The notes under the pieces were generated by a model. That model made no database searches. It was not told where the DNA came from and saw nothing but the letters and a program-made list of their open reading frames with translations. This document shows, one piece after another, positions 51,278-60,004 of a stretch of DNA of 64,000 nucleotides (positions are counted from its first letter, which is position 1; the number at the start of each line of letters is the position of its first letter). Origin of the DNA: Streptomyces cellostaticus (lineage in GTDB: Bacteria > Actinomycetota > Actinomycetes > Streptomycetales > Streptomycetaceae); assembly GCF_001513965.1 (NCBI RefSeq), contig NZ_KQ948038.1, positions 78,663 to 142,662 of the forward strand, written 5' to 3'. A program made the translations under genes and the position numbers.

Positions 51278-52210
51278 ATGAGACTCGGTGTCCTGGACGT
51301 GGGATCGAACACGGTGCATCTGCTGGTGGTGGACGCTCACCCCGGCGCGCGCCCGCTGCCCGCGCATTCTCACAAGGCCGAACTGCGCCTCGCCCAGCTC
51401 CTCGACGACAGCGGTGCCATCGGCGACCACGGCATCGACCAGCTGATCGGAGTCGTACGGGACGCCCTCCAGGCTGCCGAGGACAAGGGCGTCGAGGACC
51501 TGCTGCCGTTCGCGACCTCCGCCGTGCGCGAGGCCAGCAACGCCGACGACGTCCTCGCGCGCGTGGAGGACGAGACCGGCGTACGACTCCAGGTCCTCAC
51601 CGGCGCGGAGGAGGCCCGGCTCACCTTCCTCGCCGTCCGCCGCTGGTACGGCTGGTCCGCCGGAAGACTGCTGGTCCTGGACATCGGCGGCGGCTCCCTG
51701 GAGATCGCCTACGGCATCGACGAGGAGCCGGACGCGGCCGCCTCGCTGCCGCTCGGCGCCGGCCGCCTCACCGCGGGCTGGCTGCCCGGCGACCCGCCCG
51801 ACCCCGAGGACATCCGCGCCCTGCGCCGCCACGTCCGCGCACAGATCGCCCGGACCGTCGGCGAATTCAGCCGCTTCGGCGCCCCCGACCACGTGGTCGC
51901 CACCTCCAAGACGTTCAAGCAGCTGGCCCGCATCGCCGGCGCCGCCCGCAGCGCCGAGGGCCTCTACGTCCAGCGCGAACTCAAGCGGGAGTCCCTGGAG
52001 GCCTGGGTGCCGCGCCTGTCCGGCATGACCGCGGACCAGCGCGCCGAACTCCCCGGCGTCTCGGAGGGCCGGGCCGCCCAGATACTGGCCGGCGCCCTGG
52101 TGGCCGAGGGCGCGATGGACCTGTTCGGAGTGGAAAGCCTGGAGGTCTGTCCCTGGGCCCTGAGGGAGGGCGTGATCCTACGGCGCCTCGATCACATGGG
52201 AAGCGCATAG
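51278..52210 (+). CDS. Ppx/GppA-family exopolyphosphatase / pppGpp phosphohydrolase-like
   Basis: A 310-residue ASKHA-fold enzyme that hydrolyses polyphosphate or pppGpp. Motifs are RLGVLDVGSNTVHLLVVD (phosphate 1), FATSAVREASNADDVLARV, LLVLDIGGGSLEIAYG (phosphate 2) and the later PGVSEGRAAQILAGALV with catalytic-region Glu residues. It has only the N-terminal two subdomains, as in short actinobacterial Ppx proteins. TAGCGT lies 7 bases upstream of the ATG at 51278, so the mRNA may be leaderless. Repeat copy B follows the stop. Confidence 0.9.
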   Translation: MRLGVLDVGSNTVHLLVVDAHPGARPLPAHSHKAELRLAQLLDDSGAIGDHGIDQLIGVVRDALQAAEDKGVEDLLPFATSAVREASNADDVLARVEDETGVRLQVLTGAEEARLTFLAVRRWYGWSAGRLLVLDIGGGSLEIAYGIDEEPDAAASLPLGAGRLTAGWLPGDPPDPEDIRALRRHVRAQIARTVGEFSRFGAPDHVVATSKTFKQLARIAGAARSAEGLYVQRELKRESLEAWVPRLSGMTADQRAELPGVSEGRAAQILAGALVAEGAMDLFGVESLEVCPWALREGVILRRLDHMGSA

Positions 52211-52213
52211 CTG

Positions 52214-52284
52214 CCCAGGGACGCGGGGCCGTATCGGGATGCGGCTCCGCCGCGTGGGCGCGAGCAACCACAACGCCCCGCACC
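52214..52284 (+). repeat. Intergenic repeat copy B
   Basis: GACGCGGGGCCGTATCG followed by ATGCGGCTCCGCCGCGTGGG and GCGAGCAACCACAACG, closely matching the left arm region of copy A. It begins four bases after the Ppx/GppA gene stop in sense orientation. Confidence 0.72.
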
Positions 52285-52357
52285 CGCAAATGGCGATCGT
52301 CACAACGGCGAATAGGCACCCAGCCCCCCCACCACCCGACCCCGTAAGGTGACGGAC

Positions 52358-53170
52358 GTGGCTGAACCAACGGACGTGCGCATCGCGCTGTCGACCGCCT
52401 CCGTGTACCCGGAGTCGACGGCGACGGCCTTCGAGATCGCCGCGCGCCTCGGCTACGACGGCGTCGAGGTCATGGTGTGGACGGACCCGGTCAGCCAGGA
52501 CATCGAGGCCCTGCGCCGCCTGTCCGACTACCACGGCATCCCGATCCTGGCCGTCCACGCCCCCTGTCTGCTGATCACCCAGCGGGTCTGGTCCACCGAC
52601 CCCTGGGTCAAGCTCCAGCGGGCCCGGGCGGCCGCCGAGAAGCTGGGCGCCGACACCGTCGTCGTCCACCCGCCCTTCCGCTGGCAGCGGCAGTACGCCC
52701 GCGACTTCGTCGCCGGGATCTGGCGGATGGCGAACGAGACGGATGTGCGCTTCGCCGTCGAGAACATGTACCCCTGGCGCTACCGCGACCGCGAGATGCT
52801 GGCCTACGCCCCCGACTGGGACGTCACCAAGGACGACTACCGGCACTTCACGATCGACCTCAGCCACACGGCCACGGCCCGCACCGGCGCCCTGGACATG
52901 ATCGACCGCATGGGCGACCGCCTCGGCCACGTCCACCTCGCCGACGGACGCGGCTCGGCCAAGGACGAGCACCTGGTCCCGGGACGCGGCACCCAGCCCT
53001 GCGCCGAGCTGCTGGAACGCCTCGCGCTCACCGGCTTCGACGGCCACGTCGTGATCGAGGTCAACACCCGGCGGGCGATGTCCAGCGCCGAACGCGAGGC
53101 CGACCTCGCCGAGGCCCTGGCCTTCACCCGCGAGCACCTGGCCTCCGCGGTGAAGGTGCCCCGGCGATGA
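52358..53170 (+). CDS. Sugar phosphate isomerase/epimerase-like TIM-barrel protein
   Basis: A 270-residue protein of the AP endonuclease 2 / xylose isomerase-like superfamily. Motifs are RIALSTASVYPESTATAFEIAARLGYDGVEVMVW, GIPILAVHAPCLL, GADTVVVHPPFRWQRQYARDF, FAVENMYPW, FTIDLSHTATA, LGHVHLADG and VVIEVNTRRA. The metal-binding Glu, Asp and His residues of the barrel (VEV, HAP, VHP, VEN, DLSH, HVHLAD, IEV) are all present, so it is likely active. The substrate is unknown. The GTG at 52358 has TAAGGTGA at good spacing. It overlaps the TetR gene by ATGA. Confidence 0.85.
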   Translation: MAEPTDVRIALSTASVYPESTATAFEIAARLGYDGVEVMVWTDPVSQDIEALRRLSDYHGIPILAVHAPCLLITQRVWSTDPWVKLQRARAAAEKLGADTVVVHPPFRWQRQYARDFVAGIWRMANETDVRFAVENMYPWRYRDREMLAYAPDWDVTKDDYRHFTIDLSHTATARTGALDMIDRMGDRLGHVHLADGRGSAKDEHLVPGRGTQPCAELLERLALTGFDGHVVIEVNTRRAMSSAEREADLAEALAFTREHLASAVKVPRR

Positions 53171-53772
53171 CCGGGGCCACCGCGCGCCGAAGGGGACGGC
53201 CGCCGCGCGCAGAGTCCGCCGACACCCGCGACCGGATCCTGACCGCGGCCCGCGAGGAGTTCTCCGAACGCGGGTACGAGAAGACGTCCGTACGCGGGAT
53301 CGCCAAGTCGGCCGGTGTCGACTCGGCGCTGGTCCACCACTACTTCGGCACCAAGGAGCAGATCTTCGAGGCGGCCATCGAGGTCGCCTTCGCGCCCGCG
53401 CTCGACGCACCGAACGCGGTGGCCGACGGCCCGCTGGACGGGGTCGGGGAGCGGCTGACCCGCTTCGTCTTCGGCGTCTGGGAGAACCCCACGACCCGTG
53501 CGCCCCTCCTCGCGATCCTGCGGTCCGCCGTGAACAACGAGACCGCCGCCGCCGTCTTCCGCCGCCTCGTCGCGTCCCAGCTGCTGCGCCGTATCGCCGC
53601 CCAGGTGGACCTGCCGGACGCGGAGCTGCGGGCCGAGCTGGCCGCCGCGCAGATCGTGGGCACGGCGATGATGCGCTACGTGATCAAGCTGGAGCCGCTG
53701 GCCTCGGCGGACCTGGAGCAGATCATCACGCGGGTGGCGCCGGTGGTGCAGCGCCATCTGACGGCGCCGTGA
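53167..53772 (+). CDS. TetR-family transcriptional regulator
   Basis: A 201-residue protein. HTH: RRRGRPPRAESADTRDRILTAAREEFSERGYEKTSVRGIAKSAGVDSALVHHYFGTKEQIFEAAI, strongly TetR. The C-terminal domain (FVFGVWENPTTRAPLLAILRSAVNNETAAAVFRRLVASQLLRRIA) matches the TetR_C_17 type common in Streptomyces. It is translationally coupled to the isomerase gene (ATGA overlap) and 109 bases before ilvD. Its target could be its own operon or ilvD; no clear palindrome is seen next to either. Confidence 0.92.
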   Translation: MTGATARRRGRPPRAESADTRDRILTAAREEFSERGYEKTSVRGIAKSAGVDSALVHHYFGTKEQIFEAAIEVAFAPALDAPNAVADGPLDGVGERLTRFVFGVWENPTTRAPLLAILRSAVNNETAAAVFRRLVASQLLRRIAAQVDLPDAELRAELAAAQIVGTAMMRYVIKLEPLASADLEQIITRVAPVVQRHLTAP

Positions 53773-53881
53773 AACACCTGTCCCGCATTCCGGACAACCT
53801 TGTCCAGCCCTTGGAGCGGCGGCGTACGCTCGTAGGGAGTCAGAACTCTCTGGCAGTAGGTCTTCGAAGGAGCGAGCGACG

Positions 53882-55735
53882 ATGCCCGAGCTGAGGTCCC
53901 GCACAGTCACCCACGGCCGCAACATGGCGGGCGCCCGCGCCCTTATGCGCGCCTCCGGTGTACCCGGTGCGGACATCGGCCGGAAGCCGGTCATCGCGGT
54001 CGCCAACTCCTTCACGGAGTTCGTGCCGGGCCACACCCACCTGCAGCCGGTCGGCCGGATCGTCAGCGAGGCGATCAAGGAGGCCGGCGGCATCCCGCGC
54101 GAGTTCAACACGATCGCCGTGGACGACGGCATCGCGATGGGCCACGGCGGCATGCTGTACTCCCTGCCCTCCCGCGACCTGATCGCGGACAGCGTGGAGT
54201 ACATGGTCGAGGCCCACTGCGCCGACGCCCTGGTCTGCATCTCCAACTGCGACAAGATCACCCCGGGCATGCTGATGGCGGCCCTGCGCCTGAACATCCC
54301 GACGGTCTTCGTCTCCGGCGGCCCGATGGAGTCCGGCCGGGCCACGCTGGTCGACGGCACGGTCCGCACCCTCGACCTGGTCGACGCGATCTCCGACGCC
54401 GTCAACGACAAGATCTCGGACGAGGACATCCTCCGTATCGAGGAGAACGCCTGTCCGACCTGCGGCAGCTGTTCCGGCATGTTCACCGCCAACTCGATGA
54501 ACTGCCTGACCGAGGCCATCGGCCTCTCCCTGCCCGGCAACGGCTCGGTCCTCGCCACCCACACGGCCCGCCGGGCGCTCTACGAGAACGCCGCCCGCAC
54601 GGTCATGGACCTGACCCGCCGCTACTACGAGCAGGACGACGACACGGTCCTCCCGCTCAACATCGCCACCTTCCAGGCCTTCGAGAACGCCATGGCCCTG
54701 GACATCGCGATGGGCGGCTCCACGAACACGATCCTGCACCTGCTGGCCGCAGCCCAGGAGGCGGGCGTCCCCTTCGGCCTGGAACAGATCGACGCGGTCT
54801 CGCGCCGCGTCCCCTGCCTCGCCAAGGTCGCGCCCAACGTCGCGAAGAACCGCACGTACTACATGGAGGACGTGCACCGCGCCGGCGGCATCCCCGCCCT
54901 CCTCGGCGAGCTGCACCGCGCGGGCCTGCTGAACGAGGACGTGCACGCGGTGCACAGCCCGTCCCTGGCCGACTGGCTGAAGACGTGGGACGTGCGCGGC
55001 GGCTCCCCGTCCCCCGAGGCCGTGGAACTGTGGCACGCGGCCCCCGGCTGCGTCCGCTCCGCCGAGGCCTTCTCCCAGTCCGAGCGCTGGGAGTCCCTGG
55101 ACGACGACGCCGAGAGCGGCTGCATCCGCTCGGCCGAGCACGCGTACTCCAAGGACGGCGGCCTCGCGGTTCTCAGGGGCAACCTGGCCGTGGACGGCTG
55201 CGTGGTCAAGACGGCCGGTGTCGACGAGTCCATCTGGACCTTCGAGGGCCCGGCCGTGGTCTGCGAGTCCCAGGAGGAGGCCGTCCAGCGGATCCTCACC
55301 CAGGAGGTCAAGGACGGCGACGTCGTCGTCATCCGCTACGAGGGCCCCAAGGGCGGCCCCGGCATGCAGGAGATGCTCTACCCGACCTCGTACCTGAAGG
55401 GCCGCGGCCTCGGCAAGAGCTGCGCCCTGATCACCGACGGCCGCTTCTCCGGCGGCACGTCCGGCCTCTCCATCGGCCACGCGTCCCCCGAGGCGGCCTC
55501 CGGCGGCACGATCGCCCTGGTCCAGGACGGCGACCGCATCCGCATCGACATCCCGAACCGCACGATCGAGCTGCTGGTGGACGAGGCGGAACTGTCCCGC
55601 CGCGAGCAGGCCCTGGACGGCGCCTACGCCCCCAAGAACCGCGACCGCAAGGTCTCGGCCGCCCTCCGCGCGTACGCGGCGATGGCGACCAGCGCGGACA
55701 GGGGCGCGGTGCGGGACGTGAACAAGCTGGGCTGA
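53882..55735 (+). CDS. ilvD: Dihydroxy-acid dehydratase IlvD
   Basis: It dehydrates dihydroxy acids to the keto acids of valine, leucine and isoleucine. A 617-residue, [4Fe-4S]-type enzyme (E. coli-like length). Cluster and active-site motifs are SNCDKITPGML (Cys123) and ENACPTCGSCSGMFTANSMNCL (Cys191/194/197). Also present are LPGNGSVLATH, MGGSTNTILHLLA, GGPGMQEMLYPTSYLKG and TDGRFSGGTSGLSIGHASPEAA. The gene stands alone here, with a terminator after it. Confidence 0.97.
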   Translation: MPELRSRTVTHGRNMAGARALMRASGVPGADIGRKPVIAVANSFTEFVPGHTHLQPVGRIVSEAIKEAGGIPREFNTIAVDDGIAMGHGGMLYSLPSRDLIADSVEYMVEAHCADALVCISNCDKITPGMLMAALRLNIPTVFVSGGPMESGRATLVDGTVRTLDLVDAISDAVNDKISDEDILRIEENACPTCGSCSGMFTANSMNCLTEAIGLSLPGNGSVLATHTARRALYENAARTVMDLTRRYYEQDDDTVLPLNIATFQAFENAMALDIAMGGSTNTILHLLAAAQEAGVPFGLEQIDAVSRRVPCLAKVAPNVAKNRTYYMEDVHRAGGIPALLGELHRAGLLNEDVHAVHSPSLADWLKTWDVRGGSPSPEAVELWHAAPGCVRSAEAFSQSERWESLDDDAESGCIRSAEHAYSKDGGLAVLRGNLAVDGCVVKTAGVDESIWTFEGPAVVCESQEEAVQRILTQEVKDGDVVVIRYEGPKGGPGMQEMLYPTSYLKGRGLGKSCALITDGRFSGGTSGLSIGHASPEAASGGTIALVQDGDRIRIDIPNRTIELLVDEAELSRREQALDGAYAPKNRDRKVSAALRAYAAMATSADRGAVRDVNKLG

Positions 55736-55752
55736 CCCATCGGCTCACGACA

Positions 55753-55781
55753 GGGGCCGCCCCCCTCGGTGGGGCGGCCCC
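55753..55781 (+). terminator. Terminator after ilvD
   Basis: Perfect 11-base arms (55753-55763 GGGGCCGCCCC, 55771-55781 GGGGCGGCCCC) around CCTCGGT, followed by TTCG. It may serve the convergent kinase gene too. Confidence 0.8.
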
Positions 55782-55809
55782 TTCGCGTGTCACGGGGCCC
55801 TTTCGTGGG

Positions 55810-57918
55810 TCACCAGGCCGACGGGTCGCGTCCGTCCACGGCGAAGACGCTGCCGTCGGGGGCGGTGGCGTAGACATGGCCGCCGACGATCACGGGTTCC
55901 GTCGGCGCTCCCATGACCTGGGACGAGTTCGCCCCCATCCGGGCACGGGTCTGCCCGACGAGCGTACCCAGCCGGGCGTCGGCGGCGAGCAGCCGTCCGT
56001 CACCCGCGCTGAAGTACACGTGCGCGCCGTCCGTGACGGGCGTCGAACCCCGGCTCACGGACGTCTCCAGACGCCACAGCTGCTTCTTCGCGTCCATGTC
56101 GACGGCGACCAGGGAGCCACCGGTGCCCAGCAGATGGACGAGGTGCCCGCGCACGCTCGCCTGGGCGTCGTCCAGCGCGACGGGCAGCTTCATCCGGCCC
56201 GTCTCCTTCGAGGCGGGCGTATAACGGACGACCTCCTTGGTGTTGCCGTAGACGCTGTCGACGGAGAGGAAGAACACCGAGCCGCTCTGGACACCGAACG
56301 GCTTCAGCGCCCCGGTCAGCCGGGCGTCCCAGCGCACCCGCCCCGTGCGCGGATCCACCGCGGTCACCCGGGTGCTCGAACCGTCGACGGAGGTACGGGC
56401 CGTATAGGCCGACGAGTCCCCGGAGAACGACAGAAAGGCCGGCGCGCCCTGCCCGGGGAACCCGCGCTGCCACTTCGTGTCCCCGGTCGCCGCGTCCACG
56501 CCGCTGACCGTCCCGTCGGGACGCGTGAGCAGAGCCATGCCGCCCGCGTAGTGGATCGTCGTGTCCCGGGGCAGACGCCGCTGCCAGACCTCCTTGCCGG
56601 AGGCGGGGTCGAGGGCCGCCAGACGCGATCCGCCGCTCGTGCAAGGCTGCACGAGGCCGGCGGACAGCACCGGCGGTTCGCTCGTGGTCTGCGTCGCGAC
56701 GGGGTGCTGCCACAGCAGGCTGCCATCGGCGGGCGACAGGGCGAACACCACGCCGGGCCGGGCGCACAGCAACTTCCCCGCGCCGTAGGAGCACTGCGGC
56801 ATACCCTTGCCCGCCCCGACCGGACCGGCGGCCCAGGAGCCGAACGCGGCCGACACGGTCCGCGGACGCCCGTCCTCGGACGGGTGCGGGGTGCCGTCGA
56901 ACAGCCGCACCGAGACCAGGGCGCCGACCACGGCCAGGCCGAGCGCCGCGGCGCCCACCACGGCCGCCACCCGCTTCCCCCGGCGCTTCCCGGGCCGCTC
57001 GGCGGTCTGCCGGGGACCGGCCTTCGAACCCGGGTCGTCGTCCTCCTCACTCGTCCGCTGCGCCGGTATGAACGCCTGCGTGTCGTACGAGGCGGCCACC
57101 GACCGCAGCTCCTGCATCAACTCATCGGGAGTCGGCCGCTCTTCCGGCTCCTTGGCGAGGCAGCGCAGCACCAACGGAGCCAGGCTCTCCGGCACCCCGG
57201 CCAGATCCGGCTCGTCGTGCACCACCTGATACGCCACGACATACGGGCTGTCCGAGTCGAACGGCCCCCGCCCGGTCGCCGCATGCACCAGCACCGAACC
57301 GAGCGCGAAGATGTCCGCCGCCGGCCCGACCTCCCGCGGCCGCCGGAACTGCTCGGGTGCCATGAACGGGGGAGTGCCGATCAACTTCCCGGTCTCGGTC
57401 CGCAGTTCACTGTCCTTCGGCCGCGAGATGCCGAAGTCGATCACTTTCGGTCCGTCCTCGGCGAGCAGTACGTTGCTCGGCTTGAGATCCCGGTGGACGA
57501 CCCCCACCCGATGGATGTCGCGCAGTGCCTCCGCGAGCCCGGCCATCAGCCGCCGCAACTGGGCGGCCGGCATCGGCCCGTTCCGCTTCACATGATCGGA
57601 AAGGGTCGGACCGGGGATGAACAGCGTGGCCATCCAGGGCCGCTCGGCATCCGGATCGGCATCCACGACCGGCGCGGTGAAGGCACCGCTCACCCTCCGA
57701 GCGGCGGCCACCTCCTGCCGGAACCGGCCCCTGAACTCGGGATCCCTGGCGAACTCGGCGTGTACGACCTTGACCGCGAGCTTCAGCCCGGACGTGCTGC
57801 GGGCGAGGTGTACGACCCCCATGCCACCGGAGCCCAGACACGACTCCAGGTGGTAGTGGCCGGCGTACTCAGGAAGTTCCGCTTCCGCGCCCGCTCCGGT
57901 GTTGCGCTGTGGCGTCAT
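55810..57918 (-). CDS. Serine/threonine protein kinase with extracellular PQQ-type beta-propeller (AfsK-like)
   Basis: A 702-residue receptor kinase. Kinase domain: LGSGGMGVV glycine loop (28-36), Lys50, HRDLKPSN (142-149), DFG (161-163), APEQ. A juxtamembrane acidic/basic stretch (SEEDDDPGSKAGPRQTAERPGKRRGKR) precedes one membrane helix (about 317-338). The outer domain is a PQQ propeller with repeats such as VFALSPADGSLLWQHPV, RLAALDPASGKEVWQRRL, VSGVDAATGDTKWQRGF and VTAVDPRTGRVRWDARL. AfsK of S. coelicolor has this architecture, but orthology is not certain. The ATG at 57918 follows GGGGGTGG. Its ligand and targets are unknown. Confidence 0.92.
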   Translation of the reverse strand: MTPQRNTGAGAEAELPEYAGHYHLESCLGSGGMGVVHLARSTSGLKLAVKVVHAEFARDPEFRGRFRQEVAAARRVSGAFTAPVVDADPDAERPWMATLFIPGPTLSDHVKRNGPMPAAQLRRLMAGLAEALRDIHRVGVVHRDLKPSNVLLAEDGPKVIDFGISRPKDSELRTETGKLIGTPPFMAPEQFRRPREVGPAADIFALGSVLVHAATGRGPFDSDSPYVVAYQVVHDEPDLAGVPESLAPLVLRCLAKEPEERPTPDELMQELRSVAASYDTQAFIPAQRTSEEDDDPGSKAGPRQTAERPGKRRGKRVAAVVGAAALGLAVVGALVSVRLFDGTPHPSEDGRPRTVSAAFGSWAAGPVGAGKGMPQCSYGAGKLLCARPGVVFALSPADGSLLWQHPVATQTTSEPPVLSAGLVQPCTSGGSRLAALDPASGKEVWQRRLPRDTTIHYAGGMALLTRPDGTVSGVDAATGDTKWQRGFPGQGAPAFLSFSGDSSAYTARTSVDGSSTRVTAVDPRTGRVRWDARLTGALKPFGVQSGSVFFLSVDSVYGNTKEVVRYTPASKETGRMKLPVALDDAQASVRGHLVHLLGTGGSLVAVDMDAKKQLWRLETSVSRGSTPVTDGAHVYFSAGDGRLLAADARLGTLVGQTRARMGANSSQVMGAPTEPVIVGGHVYATAPDGSVFAVDGRDPSAW

Positions 57919-58061
57919 GGACCACCCCCGTGCTGTTCGTCCGCGCGCGCGACGCACGGAGCCTAGTCGATGACTCGTACGAGACCGAGGCGGCTTGCTA
58001 GCGTCTGTCTGCGAGTTGCGTACAGGTGTTTCGTCACTCGATTCAGGGCAATCAACGGGAC

Positions 58062-58078
58062 CCCATGACAGTCATGGG
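58062..58078. promoter_or_regulatory. 17-nt perfect palindrome upstream of the SH3 protein
   Basis: CCCATGAC-A-GTCATGGG (58062-58078), 21 bases before the ATG. It may be an operator or a leader hairpin close to the GGGGGGAGG ribosome binding site. Confidence 0.5.
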
Positions 58079-58099
58079 AACAACGGGGGGAGGCACTCG

Positions 58100-58411
58100 A
58101 TGTCTGTCGAGCGCGTCGAAGAGGCCGGCAACACGGATGCGGCAGCGGTCACGACGGAGTCCCTGCGCTATTACTCGGTCGCCCCGGGCGTCCGCCTGAA
58201 CGTCCGCAGCGGCCCCGGCACCGGCTACAACCTCGTCCGCGTCCTGCCCGAGGGAGCCAAGGTCCACGTCTACTGCCAGTCTCCGGGCACCACCGTCACG
58301 GGCCCGTACGGCACGACGAACGTCTGGGACAACATCAGCAACGGAGAGTACGTCTCCGACGCCTTCGTCCAGACGGGCAGCGACGGCTACATCGCCCCGC
58401 GCTGCGGCTGA
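58100..58411 (+). CDS. Small SH3-like (SH3b) domain protein without signal peptide
   Basis: A 103-residue protein. An SH3b core is visible: VAPGVRLNVRSGPGTGYNLVRVLPEGAKVHVYCQSPGTTVTGPYGTTNVWDNISNGEYVSDAFVQTGSDGYIAPRCG, with two Cys that could pair. SH3b domains usually bind peptidoglycan outside the cell, but no signal peptide is visible from either possible start, so export would need another route or the protein acts inside. The strong ribosome binding site GGGGGGAGG fixes the ATG at 58100. It is divergent from the PQQ kinase gene, which may share control. Confidence 0.85.
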   Translation: MSVERVEEAGNTDAAAVTTESLRYYSVAPGVRLNVRSGPGTGYNLVRVLPEGAKVHVYCQSPGTTVTGPYGTTNVWDNISNGEYVSDAFVQTGSDGYIAPRCG

Positions 58412-58453
58412 CCCGCCCGGGAGCCCGCCCCACCTGGCAGCCATAATCGTCCC

Positions 58454-58978
58454 GTGAGCGACGAAACCGGCACCCCGGACACCCCGGCGGGCTCCGCACG
58501 CGGCGCGGCCCAGGGCGGCGGCCCCCGCCCGGAACCCCTGCGCTTCTTCGGCACGTCCTGGGTGAACCACAGCAACGGGTACCCGGCCCGCCGCGCCGCA
58601 GTGGCCGTCGGCTCGCTCACCGCGGCCACCGTCTCCTGCCTGATCCTGCGTTTCGCCTACGAGGGCATCCAGATCGCCGACACGGGTGCCTTCGTGACCG
58701 TGCTGATCGTCGCCGTGTTCGCGATCTGCAGCGCGCTCGCCTTCCGCAACACCTGGGAGGGCTTCGGCAAGCGCCATGACCCGGCACGACAGGCCTCCCT
58801 GCGCGGCCTGCTGGCCATCGGCTTCGTCGGCTCCCTGCTCGCCTACTTCTTCCGCTCCCTCACCGAGGCCCCGGGCGAGAAGCTGCACCGTGAGGAGTAC
58901 GAGAAGGCCCGCGAGGAGTACGACCGCCGCTCCACCCGCCGCACCGGCAACCCCTCGAAGAAGAAGCGGCGCCGGTGA
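58454..58978 (+). CDS. Small membrane protein, unknown
   Basis: A 174-residue protein starting at GTG 58454. Three membrane helices are likely (about ARRAAVAVGSLTAATVSCLILRF, AFVTVLIVAVFAICSALAF and ASLRGLLAIGFVGSLLAYFF), followed by a basic coiled tail (EEYEKAREEYDRRSTRRTGNPSKKKRRR). It resembles no named family that I recognise. It follows the SH3 gene after 42 bases and may be co-transcribed. Confidence 0.75.
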   Translation: MSDETGTPDTPAGSARGAAQGGGPRPEPLRFFGTSWVNHSNGYPARRAAVAVGSLTAATVSCLILRFAYEGIQIADTGAFVTVLIVAVFAICSALAFRNTWEGFGKRHDPARQASLRGLLAIGFVGSLLAYFFRSLTEAPGEKLHREEYEKAREEYDRRSTRRTGNPSKKKRRR

Positions 58979-59083
58979 GCGACGAACGCCCGTGAGCCAT
59001 AAGGCTGTGCGCCTGGCCGGAAAGCGCTGACTCGCCCGTATACCCGTTGTCCCCGCGCGCCCCACTCCGCGCACCATGACGGC

Positions 59084-59878
59084 ATGACCGCGACCCCAGC
59101 CTCTCCCCAGCCGTCCGCGCCGTCGCCCGCCCTGCGCGCCCACTCCTTCAACGCCGCAGCCGCGCAGTACGCCGCGAACCGCCCCTCCTATCCGCCCGCT
59201 CTCTTCGACACGGTCGAGGAACTGGCCGGCCGGCCGCTGTCCGGAGCCCGGGTCGTGGACGTCGGTGCCGGAACCGGCATCGCGACCGCTCTGCTGCACG
59301 CACGCGGCGCCGACGTCCTCGCCGTCGAACCCGGTGCGGGCATGGCCACCGAGTTCCGGCGCGGTCTGCCGCACATCCCGATCGTGCGGGGCGACGGCAA
59401 CGCCCTCCCCGTGGCCGACGCCCACGCCGACTTCCTCACCTACGCCCAGGCCTGGCACTGGACCGACACCGCCCGCTCGGTGCCGGAGGCGCTGCGCGTC
59501 CTGCGGCCGGGCGGCGCGCTGGCGCTGTGGTGGAACACCGAGGCCCTCGGCGTCGAGTGGATCACCGAGGCAGCCGCCCGCATCGGCCGGTTCACCGGTG
59601 TGGACATGGCCGAGAAGCGCAAGGCCGCGGACAACACGGACCTGGCCGACCCCAGCGGCCGCCTCCGTTTCACCCGCCGCGAGGTCCGCTGGAGCCGCCG
59701 CGTCCCCGTCGACACCCACCTCGCCAACCTCGGCAGCCACTCCTTCTTCCTCGTCACCGCCGAGGAGCGCAGGACCGCCTTCCTGGAGGAGGAGCGCAGC
59801 CACCTGCTGAAGGTCTTCCCGGACGGCATCGTCGAGGAGACGTACGACGTGCTTCTGCTCGTCGCGACCAAGCCCTGA
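59084..59878 (+). CDS. Class I SAM-dependent methyltransferase
   Basis: A 264-residue protein. Methyltransf_11 signatures are SFNAAAAQYAANRPSYPPALFDTVEELAG, motif I GARVVDVGAGTGIATALL, motif II VLAVEPGAGMATEFR and IVRGDGNALPVADAHADFLTYAQAWHWTD, with the RVLRPGGALALWWNTE motif. These UbiE-like proteins act on small molecules; the substrate is unknown. The ATG at 59084 is the only good start. A terminator follows at 59898. Confidence 0.88.
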   Translation: MTATPASPQPSAPSPALRAHSFNAAAAQYAANRPSYPPALFDTVEELAGRPLSGARVVDVGAGTGIATALLHARGADVLAVEPGAGMATEFRRGLPHIPIVRGDGNALPVADAHADFLTYAQAWHWTDTARSVPEALRVLRPGGALALWWNTEALGVEWITEAAARIGRFTGVDMAEKRKAADNTDLADPSGRLRFTRREVRWSRRVPVDTHLANLGSHSFFLVTAEERRTAFLEEERSHLLKVFPDGIVEETYDVLLLVATKP

Positions 59879-59897
59879 CCCGACATCTCCCAGCAGC

Positions 59898-59930
59898 GGC
59901 GGCGGCCCGGTTCCTTCCCGGGCCGCCGCT
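59898..59930 (+). terminator. Terminator after the methyltransferase gene
   Basis: A GC-rich stem of about 12 bp (GCGGCGGCCCGG with CCGGGCCGCCGC) around TTCCTTC, followed by TTTCG, 20 bases after the stop. Confidence 0.72.
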
Positions 59931-59959
59931 TTCGTGTACGGCACACCGGCCTCCTCCCC

Positions 59960-60004
59960 TTGACGGCATCAACGGCCAGGCAGATTATTCATCGCATGAT
60001 GAAT
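59960..60004. promoter_or_regulatory. Promoter with overlapping operator for the ABC transporter
   Basis: TTGACG (59960-59965), 17 bases, GATTAT (59983-59988). ATTCATC-gcat-GATGAAT (59987-59993 and 59998-60004) forms an inverted repeat that covers the -10 region and the ATG at 59996. The transcript is probably leaderless. The AT-rich stretch is unusual here. Confidence 0.6.

Noticed and set aside
54985..57966. 993-residue + strand frame
   Set aside because: It overlaps ilvD in another frame and lies antisense to the kinase; Arg/Gly/His-rich composition is typical of shadow frames.
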